64,000 nt of DNA from Nematostella vectensis (taxonomy: Eukaryota > Cnidaria > Anthozoa > Actiniaria > Edwardsiidae): positions 5,872,627 through 5,936,626 of the forward strand of contig NC_064048.1 of the NCBI RefSeq assembly GCF_932526225.1. The letters run 5' to 3'. The position numbers were made by a program, and so were the translations under genes. The notes under the pieces are model-generated. The model was not told where the DNA came from and made no database searches. It saw only the letters and a program-made list of their open reading frames with translations. Shown piece by piece: positions 1 to 18,124 of the stretch. The first letter of the stretch is position 1. Each line of letters begins with the position of its first letter.

Positions 1-5507
<5,507 letters not shown>

Positions 5508-6023
5508 CCAATTACATTAAAATTAACACCAACTGGGCCGTGATGGCATGGGGAAGAAGCCTTAAAATTCTACATCAATTTAGCGTGACAGAATAGTTAG
5601 ACTGTTGTATTGGTTTTACCATGTCCCTAAAATGACCGAGCTGACTGGATTTTGACAAACAAATAATTGCACTTTGAATGTAAGTTCCACTTTAGTTTAT
5701 AAACTCTTTAGCATTTCAACAGCACCGTGCGTTTAAACTAAATTTCCAAAACGAGGGCTCAAACTATTGTTGAAGAAGCGATAACATCTACACCAGACCT
5801 AACGAGATTACGTGAGCACCAACACATTTTAAATAGACCACACTCTCCGAACGACACAGTGCCCATTATAGCTTAAAATAATGAAATAGAACAGCAAAAC
5901 AACTGTTGCATCTTTCTACAGGTTGTATTTCAACACTTAGGGGCTTCACAACATGATAAGAGAGATAGAAGAGGTCGTGTAGTATGCTAATGATCCTTGT
6001 CAATAGACTAGTTAAAGTCTTAC
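5508..6023. other. Unique sequence, first intron of paladin on the minus strand
   Basis: This follows the donor of the paladin exon on the minus strand. I see no second paladin exon here or in the repeats to the left, so the intron continues beyond the window. Confidence 0.4.
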
Positions 6024-6434
6024 CTTATGTCCCCTGCATATTAACTCCTCTATCACAACTGCTAGGCCGTCCCTCGATGGTTGACCCATGCCGTAAACGG
6101 GATACGAACCACTTGCTTTGCGAAAATTTGGCGCGCCATATTTCTTCAGTGTGTCTAGTCGATCGATTCCCTTGAATTGATCTTTTATAAGAAAGTATTT
6201 ATCTTGTATGAGTCCGTGCTCTGGAAAGCCTGTCTTAATTCGCCCTCGTTTTCGCACAAGGGGTGTGTGAGTTGGTGCGTAGCTCAGTACGATGAATCCA
6301 TTCGATTGTTTTTTGGGAACAGATGAGGCTTTTCTTGTTCGGTGCGCAGAGTTTATCGGGGAATTCTCCGCCGATTGTTGAATGTTATGATGGGAGCCTG
6401 GTGGCGAAGCAACAGTAGAAGCTGCCGATCCCAT
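6024..6434 (-). CDS. PALD1: Paladin (PALD1), first coding exon only
   Basis: The exon encodes about 137 residues beginning MGSAAST. The Gly at position 2 with a Ser/Thr-rich follow-up fits the N-myristoylation start of paladin. The later segments EHGLIQDKYFLIKD, YGAPNFRK and GMGQPSRDGL match the conserved N-terminal region before the first phosphatase-like domain of paladin. The exon ends at ICRGHK followed by a GTAAGA donor, which is where the family continues toward the CX5R loops. Those loops and all later exons are outside the window. An in-frame ATG 30 bases upstream (6464) would add ten residues, but the myristoylation motif favours 6434. A possible acceptor (TTTTAG) lies just upstream, so a 5' UTR intron is possible. 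Paladin is a cytosolic pseudophosphatase-like signalling protein in vertebrates. Confidence 0.85.
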
Positions 6435-7639
6435 ATCGAAGCATCTAAAAGCTCCTAAAATCACAAAATTCTGTTTAAAATCGTGAATCTATATTCAAAT
6501 GCATCCATGTCAACGGAAAACAAAAACACAGCGCTCGCCTGTTCGTTTGAAGTACTCGGTTACCGTATCCTACTCTTTCCTGCCTACTGTCAACTTCTGA
6601 CATGGAACGCGCCAATAACAGCGCGAGGTCATTTATAGTCGACCAATCATAAAATGGCAGGGAAACCAATCGGGTGCAGCAGGTGAGATTTTTTTTAAAA
6701 TGATCAAATTGGATTTCAATATTGGGTGCTTATTTTTTTTTATAAAATCTAATATGAATCATACGCCTCGTTGCTTAGGGTTTATTTTTTATTTATTTTT
6801 TTCTAATTGCGAAGGTAATCTCTTGTTTAAAAATATTTAAACTGCCTGGAAAATAAGAAATAAAACAAACATTACGTCCTGTTATATAAAAATAAGTACA
6901 AGAAACTCAGAACCCAGGTAGCAGATCTAGACATAGAATAATCCCTTTTAAGGTTACTTTGTTTACTAAAATCAATACGTTTGCATTTGAAATAGTTAAA
7001 AGTAAGTCCGGTATTGAAAGAAAGCAGCTGTCCTCGAGCTGTCCTAGCTATTAAGTCTGCAGATTGTCTTTTATCTTACTCATTAACCAATGGATAGCAT
7101 TTCTAAAACAATTGTTTAAGAACTCAAATGATGTTTTAATAATTTGGTCTAAGATGTCATCGTTATCTCTGACGTAAATCATTCTCTGACGTTAATAATA
7201 CTAGGGCTTTAAAAAGTCAAATGAGCAATCTAAATTTCACTTTCTGAACGCATCAATTAAAAAAAAATCGAATGTAAAAAAAGTTAAAATATATAAAGCT
7301 AACTGATTGTCGGCTCTAAATGAGTTGCTCTGTGTTTTGATTGTTTGGTTCATTTCACATTTCCTGGCTCTTGCCTTATGCTTCCTAAATGTGTTTCATG
7401 AATCTGGTAATTGCTTTTCGCTTCGGACAAAACTACTATACTGCACTTCAACTTTGCAGAAAAAAGGCTCATCAAATATATAAGCTGAAATTTTAGAACC
7501 AATATCAACAAAATTACTCAAAACTATGCATGTTTACAGATTTCTAAGAGTAGGCAAAAAAATGGAAAAAAAGAAAAAAATGAATAAGAAAAATAAGCAA
7601 GTTGAATCAGGTTTCAAGAGCCCAAAAGTCTCCCAGGTG
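6435..7639. other. Intergenic, upstream region of paladin
   Basis: This holds the presumed paladin promoter. CCAAT boxes lie at about 6612 and 6643, in a GC-richer patch at 6480-6660, followed by AT-rich DNA. I found no exon with conserved protein sequence. Confidence 0.35.
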
Positions 7640-7735
7640 GTAGATTCCAAGATGGCGCTTCTTTCTTGGTCACGTGATGTGTGTCTTCTCTGCCCACGTG
7701 CACAGCTGGTGCGCACAGAAACGAGGCTGGCGTAG
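7640..7735 (+). promoter_or_regulatory. CAAGATGGC motif with 27-codon ORF and CACGTG boxes
   Basis: CCAAGATGGCGC at 7648 resembles a YY1 or translation-initiator element of housekeeping 5' ends. Two CACGTG-type E-boxes follow at about 7670 and 7695. An ATG at 7652 opens 27 codons (MALLSWSRD...) to a stop at 7733. It may mark a divergent transcript start relative to paladin. No protein family is recognised. Confidence 0.2.
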
Positions 7736-10622
7736 TTTTGGCATCAAAGTTAACTTTCGGAAGATCAATGTTTATTATTCCTATTAAAGCGGAACCTCTG
7801 TTTTTTAGTGGCCACTCTCGATACACACCTCTAGCCAAGTGACCGATGACCTCTTTACTACTTTAACAACAGTATTAAAAAAAATATATTTTGGAAATAT
7901 ATATTGGAATTTGCGATTACGCTTGAATCAGACAAATTGTAGAGTACATATGTTGCTGTAGTTTAATACAGAGGTCTTTTTCCTATACGAACTGAAGAGA
8001 TGATAAACGGTGTTTGGTCTACGAACGAATATGCGGTGAGAAGCCTTCACTAGAATATAACTCTAATTTGTACATAGCCTACGTACAGCCGTCGCCTCGA
8101 AAAAGAAAAGAAAACCACCTCTATACAAATTACTTTGCATAGTGATCACCAAGTCATTGTTGATGTTTTTCTAAATCGCGCAAGGGCCTCGTCACGTGTT
8201 AAATGTAGACGAATCAGAATCAAAGAACTGAGTGTCAAGTGCAGTTTCCAAATAGGCAAATCACGCCGCCCTTTTACTCTCTTGCAAAATACCGAGTCGC
8301 GGCAAAACATCACTTAGTGTTTTGGAAAAGCAGTTACGACATCTGTATGGAAAGGAAGTATAAAAATTTGTCTTACATTTTTGTTAATTTCTCCACATGA
8401 ACTCTTCAAAAGTTTTAAAAGATATTACCTAAATTTGCTTCCAGTAATGGTTTGAATCCCAACAAGATGTTGCAGCCTAGGTTATTAAAAACAAGGCCAA
8501 ATATGAGAAAATTATTATTCAATATCATCGAAGACCTTTTTTTATTTCTTAATGGCTTACTTGGGGGCCTTCTCTGCCACTAAAATATGTTCAATGAAGG
8601 CATTAGACTTAAGCACTCAAGCTTATCAGACTGATGTCGAAACCTGCTCAATATTTTATTAAAAAAGGGAAAGACCTACAGCGTTTCCTAGTTGCGAGAT
8701 GATGAACTATCTCGGTTATGAATGAGGTTTGCATCTTTTAGAAATTAATCGCCTTAATCAGAAATATTAGGATCAATTATGCCGTTTAATTAAACCATGT
8801 TTGGTAAAACCTTTTTTGATCACCAGGGAGGTTTCTCATTAGCACGAAAACACAAATAATCTTTTAGTGCAAGACGCAACTTAATGGCATTATCATCAGG
8901 AATGGCAATTTACTCGTGTATTATTGATATTAGTAAAGCCTTTCCTATGCTACCATAATAAGTCAGCTAAATTAATGAATGATATCTGATATTCTGATAG
9001 CCCAACGAGTTAAAACCTTTGCCAGATATTCAACTTGAACACGCATCAAATTTATTCACAGGTTTTAGTTTCTCTGCAGTTATAGATTTCAACGAAATTT
9101 AATAAGTTAAAAACGCACAAAAAATGCTTCTTAAAAAAATACAAAATATTTTGATAGAATACTGTCTCTTGTTTGTACAGATAAAAGGCGAAACTAAAAG
9201 ATGAATCCCTAAAAAGAGATGTATCTCACAACAGACGACTTAAAGATAAAATTTGTCATGTTCTCCCATTATATTAACGTTTCCGCCGGATTAACTCGAC
9301 TACTTCCGTTTGCAATACAGTTTGTAATTCATCTGGTAGACTCAAACAATGAGAAATATGGAGTAAATAAAAAGGACACTAAAAGACAAAAAAAGAAATA
9401 AGAGGAGAAGAGAAGAAGAGAAGAAGTTAAATAAAATGTTTAACTAATGGAAGCATGCAATCTCATTTTAAGGTTTTCTGGGGTATTTAACAATATTATA
9501 TCTCTCGTTTTAAAATTTACCCAGAAGACACTCGGGACGGGGTAAGTGTAATAAGGATAAACACATGACATGAACCAAGATGAAAAGGATAAAATTGACC
9601 TGTATCTATGATGAATAAGCATATAAAGACACTAAGTTTGAAGCATTTTGTTTAGTTTTCTTTTCATAAAAAATAGCTAATTCACCGCGAGAAAAAAGAC
9701 TCTCTTATATCCAAAATTCCTTGTCATTTTCGACCCATTCTTCATTCTCTATGATGCCCAATACGCTGTTTGGTGAAAATGCTTTTGCTTGCGGTTCCAG
9801 AGCCTTTCGTTTCTTTTCATGTTGAGCATTGTGAAAGTGGGGTAATATTAGCACACATTATCTACTCTTCCACTTTCAAAATATACTTCAGTAAAATACA
9901 CTTACTTATCACTGGGATGAGTAATAGAATATGTTCAGATGATGATAGCTGCCAATTCGAAATCAGAAAAAGGCTTATTTTACAGAGGGATTTATTCTGT
10001 CTGCGAAATGATTGCGACGATGTCATGACAAATGGCCTTGAGTGAATTTTTCCAATTATAATTAAGACAAAAGGGTTTTGATTTATTTTTTTACAAAAAA
10101 GGTTTGGAGCTATTAGATAAATAAAAAGTATTTTATTTTTTTTCCTTTTAATCCAAAAGTCCCTATTTGACATGCACACACAAAGACAGTTTTTTGGGTT
10201 ATATCCTTCATCCTCCCTACTTACCTTTCAGGGTAGCATATCGCTTGCTGTGTGCTGTCTTAGTTATATTTCATTCAGGCAGAATTCTCGTGTAACATTT
10301 GAAAATTGCCGTGTTCACAGCTAAAGGATGCATTAGTTATCGCAAAAGTTCAAATCGTGGCGGATCTTAATTTTAAATGAGTCTGCTTAGCCTCGAGCTA
10401 ATGGTCTGTGGACCAATCATTTTCCTGCACTTTACCGTGAAACCTTGGCTCCTTTTTGATCGTATTGTATTGACGGGAAAACCACTTGGAAATGGACAAG
10501 GAAAGTGAAAGGCACCACCATCATAGAATGACACTTTATTGATTATAGAAAAATGGTCACCAAAATAAAAAGGATGTAAAGCAAATATGCGCAAATCGTC
10601 GTTCATGACATAGCTATCAATA
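7736..10622. other. AT-rich intergenic DNA, nothing recognised
   Basis: Only short ORFs without family resemblance, homopolymer runs and simple A/T stretches are visible. I see no repeat arrays or RNA genes. Confidence 0.5.
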
Positions 10623-10865
10623 TGCGACAAGCACTAAGAGGTCACGTAGCTTTTTGGGTGGTAACGCGCGCGCTCCGGTTTTTGGCGCCAAAACAGCCAC
10701 AAAAAAAAAAAAAAACTTATTCAGCGTTTGAGCTTATTTTCCTTTGTCAAAAAGGGCTTATTGTCATTGAAGTATTTTATTTCTTTGTCACTCTCTGGCT
10801 TACAAGCGCTGACATTTCTGTGATGTTGGCGCGAATTTGCCACTAAAAAAACTTACATAAGTCAA
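10623..10865. mobile_element. MITE-like element, diverged copy of the GGACTTG family
   Basis: The left end (GCGACAAGCACTAAGAGGTCACG) is a diverged version of the terminal sequence at 45413 and 11788, and TA precedes it. The right end carries TTTGCCACT and a degenerate AAGTC. Termini are approximate. Confidence 0.55.
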
Positions 10866-10870
10866 CTTGA

Positions 10871-11785
10871 TTCATAGATCCGACATGTCAATCACGCGCG
10901 CACGAATAGCCAATCAGGAAAGAGATGATGCAATAACAGCCATGTGGTCCCACAAATGTCCCACAAAAAGTCGGCAATCGACGGCAAAAAAGATTGGTTT
11001 GAGATATTTTTTTGCGAATCTGGACAAGCAAATAAGCATTTTTCGGTCAGCCTAGAAAGTGCTAGCCCTGTTTTCTTTGACCAGCCACTTTGAGTGTAGA
11101 GTTGGGACTCAAATTGCAGAAAAAGACGTAACATTCCTGCGAAGAAACGAAAAACAAAAAGCAAACAAACCATATAAGTACAAGAACAGTGTAAGTCCTA
11201 CCGTAAAACTTGTGTTTGATTTTATCCTTGGTTACTTCAATTACATGTAAGAATGAGACTGTCGTTTGTTTTATTGCCTTAAATCTTGACGTTTGCCGAT
11301 AAAACTAATAGTTAAAAGTCAGGTTAAACAGCGAATTTGGCATTCTCATCTACTTTTCCCCGCACTCATCACTGCAAGTTGACAAAAATAGCTTTAAAAA
11401 GCACATAAACCCATAGTACCTACCGAAGAGAGCACCGCTTTTATCTTATCGTTTCCAAGTTTTCGTATTTCGAGCTGGATTCGTGCCGTTTCCATTCATC
11501 AACCAAACTTGTAATAATCTATTTCTATGCTTCTCTACAAGATTTTCACCAAGCTTGGACAACAAATCAAGTATCCATCATGTTAGGTGACCGTGTTTTA
11601 TTTCCCAAGTCGCAGGAAAACCCCTATGAACGTCTTTATTTTAGAAAAACCCGAGCAGGATTCACAGACCTCATCCGACATGTTGTACAATTTGTGGGAC
11701 TTTTGTGGGACATTTGGGTTGCACTTCGCTGGCTTCTATTTTCTGCTTTCTGATTGGATATTCGTGCGCGCGTCGGATCTATGAA
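10871..11785. mobile_element. Inverted-repeat element, about 0.9 kb, TIR TTCATAGATCCGAC
   Basis: TTCATAGATCCGAC at 10871 is the exact reverse complement of GTCGGATCTATGAA at 11772-11785. The resemblance continues inward for about 100 bp, including CGCGCGCACGAATA, CCAATCAG and two CCCACAAA/TGTCCCACAAAA motifs on each side. There is no transposase ORF, so it is non-autonomous. It is bounded on both sides by copies of the GGACTTG element. Confidence 0.7.
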
Positions 11786-11787
11786 TA

Positions 11788-11960
11788 GGGGACTTGCGCT
11801 AAGAGATCACGTGACTTTCAGAGTGGCAAACTAGCGCGCGCTCAGGCTTTTAGCGGCAAAATAACAACAACAAAAAGCAAATTATTTAGCTTACGAATAA
11901 AGCCATAATTTTTTTGCAGAAAAAGTTGTGAAACAATCAAAACAGATTATTAAATGGTTT
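11788..11960. mobile_element. MITE-like element, truncated copy of the GGACTTG family
   Basis: It starts GGGGACTTGCGCTAAGAG after TA and shares over 100 bp with the element at 45413, including the TTTTAGC.GCAAAATAACA.CAACAAAA stretch. No matching right terminus is seen. Confidence 0.6.
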
Positions 11961-12715
11961 TGTTCATAACTCCAGGCTGTTGTGTTATTTTTAAAACTGA
12001 CCAAATAGGAAAATGGATATGCCAAAAAAATCTAATTCCTACCAATCATGACTCTCGATAAAAGAATAAAGACTAATATACTGCCAAACCCTCTAACAAT
12101 TAGCCTACCTTACGTTTATTGGTATTTTTTAGCAAAGAAAAACTCAGCACGATACGATAAGCTGCCGCCAGCTTTGTTTTTGTTTAAAAATGACAGATAC
12201 AAGAGGAAATAGCAGGGGTAAGACCACGGGCGCAAGGAATTTAACAATCCCAAATAAAATTTAAGATTGTGCCAGCTATTCAAATCTAGCTACTTTCTAA
12301 AATTTCAAGCTTAGCTGGCTGCATGTAGCGTTGGAACAACACTGAAGCACCTGTATATCACTGTCGCAGCATTTCCTCTCTATTAGAAAATTCTAGTTTC
12401 TAGAGTTTGCTTTGAGAATTCGTGGTCTAATCAAACAATTTGAGCATAACACATCCTTTGATATATTTTGTTCTCTCTATACTTTATTGACTGCGTTGAG
12501 ATATTTAAGAAAGGCTGACAAATATTACCCTGTCATATATTGCTAAAGACCTTTCTTGTCTTTATACTCTGTGTATTTAGTCTTTTCAAAGATACTGCAA
12601 CTTTTTTAACATTATCATAACTACATTTACATTACATACTTACAAGATAATTTTCTTTTCAAAAATAAAAAACAATATCCAACCCCTATTACCTATATTT
12701 TTTCGCTTTTATATT
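11961..12715. other. AT-rich intergenic DNA, nothing recognised
   Basis: Plain AT-rich sequence between a MITE and the LINE. No coding or repeat signal. Confidence 0.45.
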
Positions 12716-14595
12716 GTCTGTAGTGGTGTATGGGGTGCCTTTAGTAGAGCAGTACCTCAGCAAGTAGACTGTCGTACCCTGTAGCTAGTCTGTAGTCTGG
12801 TCTATAGTTTAGTTTGCTTGCCCTGGTCTCTACTAGGCACTCAACTCTCACCTGTGGCCCCAAGCAGCTGTATCATGCGCAGCGGCCAACACCCCGGTAA
12901 ACCGCTTCGACAGGCGGGCTAAACCAGGTGAGGGGCCAGGGACCTTGGTTCTTGGTGCGTCCTGGGCATGCCAGCCCTAGCGTGTGAAGCCTAGATCTCA
13001 GCGGATTGTGCGGACGAACCACATTGGTGAAACGTTCATGAAGGTGACTTCCGGCAACGCATTGTGGAATGCGCTAAGAGCATAGTGCGGCACACAGCAC
13101 TGATGGCCATCCACTACATCCTACCTATCTCCAGCCGTCTCGACTAGCTGTCTTGCCACTGGATACGGATAGGAACGGAAGAGAGAGTGAGGACGATGCT
13201 GCTCAAGTCTTCCTCACTATAATCCAAGTCACACGCAAGTCATGACATCACCCTCAAAGTCCTGCGGGGTTGGACGAACAACGAAGCAGCAGGTGTGAAT
13301 ACACTGGAAGCTGTAGTTGTAAACATGCACGTAGGCGGTTCAGGCCATAGGGTCGTTCTTCATCTGGACTGTGACAGAGATGGAGCTCGGCAGCTCTCTG
13401 AACGACTGAGCAGCCCTCTTCAGGACCCTCACTGCTCACCTCCCTGGCATGAGGACTGGGCTAGAAAAGGTGCCTCAAACATTGCCTATCACACCCACCT
13501 CTGATCAGCTTACCGCGGATGACGGAGATCTCATACCTGCGGTCGAAAAACACAGAAGAAAAAGAAAACTACACCCCTGACGATCGGATCCTGGAATGTC
13601 AGAACCCTGTTGGACAACCCCCAAGCTGACAGACCAGAACGCAGAACTGCTCTCATCGCCCAAGAACTCGCCAGATACAGCATCGACATTGCGGCTTTGA
13701 GTGAGACAAAATTTACAGATGAGGGTCAGCTCACAGAAACTGGCGCTGGCTACACCTTCTTCTGGAGTGGACGCAGTAAAGAAGATAGACGTGAGTCGGG
13801 AGTTGGATTCGCTGTGAGAACCCCTCTAGTGAAGCAACTCTCCAGTCCACCAAAAGGCACCAATGATCGTCTCATGACCACACGGATCCCCATATCCACC
13901 AAACAATATGCAACGATCATCAGCGCATATGCACCGACCATGACTAATCCCGACGAGACCAAAGACAGGTTCTACGGAGACCTGGACAACCTACTGAAAA
14001 GCGTACCTGACCAGGACAAGCTTCTTCTGCTCGGCGACTTCAATGCCAGAGTGGGCACTGACCACAAAACCTGGGACTGTGTGCTAGGAAGAAACGGAGT
14101 TGGCAACTGCAACAGCAACGGTCTCCAGCTGCTAAGAACATGCGCTGAACACAGTCTACTAATCACCAACACTGTCTTCCGCCTCCCCCTACGCGAGAGA
14201 ACATCGTGGATGCATCCCCGTCCCAAGCATTGGCACCTCATAGACTATGTCATCACTCGCACCAAGGACGGACAAGACATCAGGGTGACCAAAGCAATGT
14301 GTGGAGCAGATTGCTAGACGGATCACAGACTGATACTATCAAAGATCAACTTCCGCATTCAATCCCCCAGGCGTCCACAAGGCAAGAAAACCCCAAAGAG
14401 GCTAGACACAACCAAACTACAATCGGAGCCTATTAAGCAAAAGTTGTGGGAAGACCTAGACAAGCTGGAGCACATCCACTTTACCAACAACAACGTCGAA
14501 GAGTGCTGGGCGTCCCTCAGAGACTGCATTTACCAAACGTCGAACCGAAAGACGGTTACGCAAGGCGAACAACAAGTCGGTCAAATGTGTTTTTC
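12716..14595 (+). mobile_element. Non-LTR retrotransposon (LINE), 5' part only
   Basis: A GC-richer block contrasts sharply with its surroundings. It has a non-coding 5' region (about 12,720-13,550) followed by an apurinic-type endonuclease reading frame. The frame stays open in phase to about 14,590 apart from one stop, and then homology ends. The reverse transcriptase domain is absent, so this copy is truncated at its 3' side, which is unusual for LINEs and suggests later deletion or rearrangement. The exact clade (CR1/L2-like or related) cannot be set from this fragment. Confidence 0.85.
13565..14595 (+). pseudogene. LINE endonuclease ORF, interrupted by a stop codon
   Basis: Residues read IGSWNVRTLL at the start, then IAALSETKF, SGVGF, TIISAYAPT, LLGDFNARVG, TSWMHP and HLIDYVITR. 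These are the ordered motifs of the EEP/APE-like endonuclease domain used for target nicking by LINEs. The sequence AMCGADC is followed by TAG at 14,315-14,317, where related elements have Trp (CWTDHRL). After the stop the same frame continues (TDHRLILSKINFRIQ...) for about 90 codons. This is therefore a single nonsense change (TGG to TAG) in an otherwise intact but 3'-truncated ORF. A frameshift is not needed. Confidence 0.85.
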
Positions 14596-14970
14596 TAAGA
14601 AATCATCATGCAATCAGGTTTTTTGACTCGGGAATGTGAAGCATGTACGAGTTATCCGACGACACTCCATCATTGGATCATTGGATCACTAATCCGTAAC
14701 CTTTTTATGGTCTTTCTTTGCTTTTACAACACAGCAATCCTTAGGTCCTCCTGTAAACTTCCGGTGTTCAACTTCCGGTTAAAGCTTAGTACTATAAAAT
14801 GGCTTTGCCATCGACCTGTGACCGCTACGGTGATTTGTATGCATAGCCCCAAAGTATATAGAGTATTTTCAGAAAAGTCTGTGGGTTGAGTGGCGCATGC
14901 GCCTACGTCACCGACATCAATCGATCTTCTGTGTAATTCAAGTTGTTATTTTGCAAACAAAACAAGTAAA

Positions 14971-15162
14971 ATGCTAGCAAAACTTTTATTTCTTTTATTT
15001 TTCTTTCCTTTAGTACTTGCCGATTTGCGTCTCTTGGTTTTTGCGGCGTTGTTTGTTGGAATTTGTGCTCAAAGAGCGACTAGTAAATCTGTGACCTTTA
15101 AGTCAGAGAAACATAAGGTAAAGGTTCTGTTAGCTGGGTCTCTGGTGGCAGGAGGGTACTAA
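14971..15162 (+). CDS. Possible exon encoding a secreted or membrane N-terminus
   Basis: The ATG at 14971 opens a very hydrophobic stretch (MLAKLLFLLFFFPLVLA) typical of a signal peptide, then a second hydrophobic run and a basic tail. A donor-like AAG|GTAAAG lies at 15,117/15,118, otherwise the frame stops at 15,162. No downstream exon or family could be identified. It may be a chance ORF. Confidence 0.2.
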   Translation: MLAKLLFLLFFFPLVLADLRLLVFAALFVGICAQRATSKSVTFKSEKHKVKVLLAGSLVAGGY

Positions 15163-16879
15163 GAAAAAAGCATCTGTTCGAAGGACAAAATAGAAGAAGA
15201 TAGATTTCCACAAATTAATTTTTCACAATTCTTCCCAATCAACTAAACTAAATATCAAACAAAACTCTTACAAACACATGGCCCCCGCTTCTTAATCGAA
15301 TAACGATTTTGCGCCTTTCTAGAATGTTAACATGCATAAAACACATTGCCTGACAGTAGCGTGATCATTTCCGTGATTCGTGATTATTTTGTTTCCGGAA
15401 AGAATATGCTAAAACTTGACATTCTAGCAAAAAGCTCTTCGATCATTACGATACCTATTGTAATAAAAATAATTTTAGTTACTGGTGAACTCAGGAATGC
15501 CACGTTAATCTAGCTTTACTTTTTATAATAATAATTAATTATACTGTTCGTGCTGTGTCATGACATCGAAAAGAAAAAGAAAAGGGTATAAGGAATTTTT
15601 TTATGTACTCTCAGCATCTTGGATGTGTTCATGCTTTGTTCACTGCCTGTATATCTGTTATGTACACAAGAAAATAACTAGGAAAATACATTTGCATTCA
15701 CGAGTTGGTTCTCAGAGCCTTTGATTTTTTTAGAAATCATTGCGTAGTCTTAGAAAACTAGAATAATGTTAGGAAAAATGCTGACAGAAATTGGACATTG
15801 ACTTATAATGCTATCCAAAAATCAATTATGTGACAATAACACCATTTTATTAGGCGCCCTTAGCCCGGTTTTGCCTGGAGGATAGGGTTAGGATGCATAG
15901 TCATATTTATCACATAAAAAAGGTATGATTTTCGACGAAGTTTTTGTCAAGGGCAAAAATCGTTGGCGACAGTTGTAACGATTTAAATTCAGATGATTCG
16001 CTTATTATCTTGCCATATTATTTCACAAAGAGGCTATTCAAGCCTACAGAGCCTAAATCCATGTCTACCATTATTTAAACAAGGAGAATACGCAGGCTCT
16101 TAAAGCGGGTTATTACTTGCATTTTGCCACCAAAGGGGACCCATTTGAAAGAGAATTCCAATCGAATTAATGCAATAGATACGATCAAAATTAAAGTTTT
16201 GTGTAAATGTGCAATTTTGAGCCATGAAAGATTACACGATTTCCACTTTATTTTGCTTTCTCGGACGGATAAATTTAAACCAGTTACCAAAAGTTTTCTT
16301 CTGTAGTATAAATGGTTTTCATTTTACTGGTAATTAAACAAATATTTCCTAGCTTTAAATACCACAGAAAATTATCCACTCGCCTAATAATGAGATGTTA
16401 ATCAATCATATAAATGCACCATACAGAAGAAAAGTAAATCCCCATTAAATTTCGGAATATTTACACGGAAAACGCCACCTTTAAAAATCGAAAAGTCATC
16501 AATTATTTACATGAAGAATATTTCAATTAAAAACTATGTTATTTAATGTTTCGATGTTAAAAATAAAATTACCATTGAAAGTAACTGCTCACAATCGTTG
16601 TTCATTGTATACTTACGCAACATTTCTCTCATGAGATTTCCAAACCAGTTAATACCAGACATACTACACCAAACACTTAAACGTCGCCAGAGATGCGAGC
16701 ATCGTTTGAGCGAGAAAGGCAGAAAACTGTCAAACTCTCACTTCTAAATGTGAACGACTCCAGGTGGTTTTGATGTTGTGAGAACTTTCAGTTATGATTT
16801 GAATGTAAACATGCTAAATTAGAATAATGTTCTGACGATTGAAGGGATGAATTTGACGTGCGTGCTCGCTGATTGGTCG
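15163..16879. other. AT-rich intergenic DNA, nothing recognised
   Basis: Short ORFs only. I see no conserved protein segments, RNA genes or clear repeats. Confidence 0.45.
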
Positions 16880-17420
16880 AGAGTGCAAGCAAGATGGACA
16901 CTTTAGGTTGCTTTGTCGTGTGACAAATTCACGTGAAGGGAAAGAGATTCGGACGGTAAATGAATTTTACTGAATAGAAGGACTTGAAAAGTCACTGGAA
17001 GGAATATTTTAAATTTTATGAAAAGTCGCCTGCTTGTTTTTGTTTATTTATTTTCTTGTTTTTATTCATTGCCTGTAATCAAGGTCGACGGTATTTTTGG
17101 TGGCTTATGTAGTGTGAAAAATTCATCTAAAGCGGGAGAGATTTGGAAAGGAAATTAATTCCACAGAGATCTATTAAAGACAATTATTCTTAAAAGACGC
17201 GTTTGTTTTTTCGTTTGTTTTCTGAGCGTTTTTAAAAGGACTCGAAAAGGAAATAAGAAGATTTTCTACAAAATGCTTGGCTTGCTTGCATTTCATAACG
17301 TGCAAGCAAGGTGAAAAATGGCTTTGTCATGTGAGAAATTCATGTGGAAAAAAAAGGGATTTGGAAAGGAAATGAATTACATCCAGCGGAAGAACTTGAA
17401 ACGCAACGAAAGTCTATTGT
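16880..17420. repeat. Degenerate tandem repeat, about 190-220 bp unit, about 3 copies
   Basis: A motif with GTGTGA.AAATTCA...GGAAAGAGATT.GGA..G.AAATGAATT recurs at about 16,918, 17,110 and 17,329. It is followed each time by an AGAAGGACTTGAAA-like stretch. The copies are strongly diverged and no coding frame is shared. Confidence 0.55.
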
Positions 17421-18124
17421 TTATTTGAATATTCTCCTGCCTACATTTTCATGGTAAAGCAATTAAAGAACTTCGTTTCTCAAAAATACGCTTTGTTGGA
17501 TTTTCATGGTACAAAAAACAAGTTGCCGACGTTATACTTGACATAATGGCATGAGTTATAAAGTGTCTCGAAGTGAGTTTCAAGTGTCACGATTAAGGTC
17601 TCTGGTGCCGCGCACTTCATATTTGACAAGAGACCATTACTGTGCATGTGACCATTGCAAAACTCATAAAGTCTGATCTGCAATCCTCATGAAACTTTAT
17701 CGTCATTTGTAGCGGAGCCAGCGGAGCTCCATAGGTATAGAGAAATGGTATAAAACTGTGACTCAGTTTTTTTGGTCATCGCGCGAATACCCTGTGTGTC
17801 GCCTGCCCGTGGTGCCAGCACAATTTGCAATTACTTAGCAAAACGCCACCTCAGTGAAATAATTATACAAGAATAAATTTTAGCACTATCCGAGAATGCC
17901 ACATACTTAATAAAACCCCGAAAGTTGCATCAAAACTTACAATTATTTAGTTTTTAGTGTTTTTGCATTTACACTCACGGGAACCCTGCGTCTAATTTTT
18001 CCCGCGTTTTGCTCTTCTAACTCGCGGCCGACACCGTATATTGATAGGGAGTTACTTGAGCACGGGCGTCGAAGTAGAGTTACCAATTTTTATTAATCGG
18101 TTATATTCAATTTTATCAATTGCT

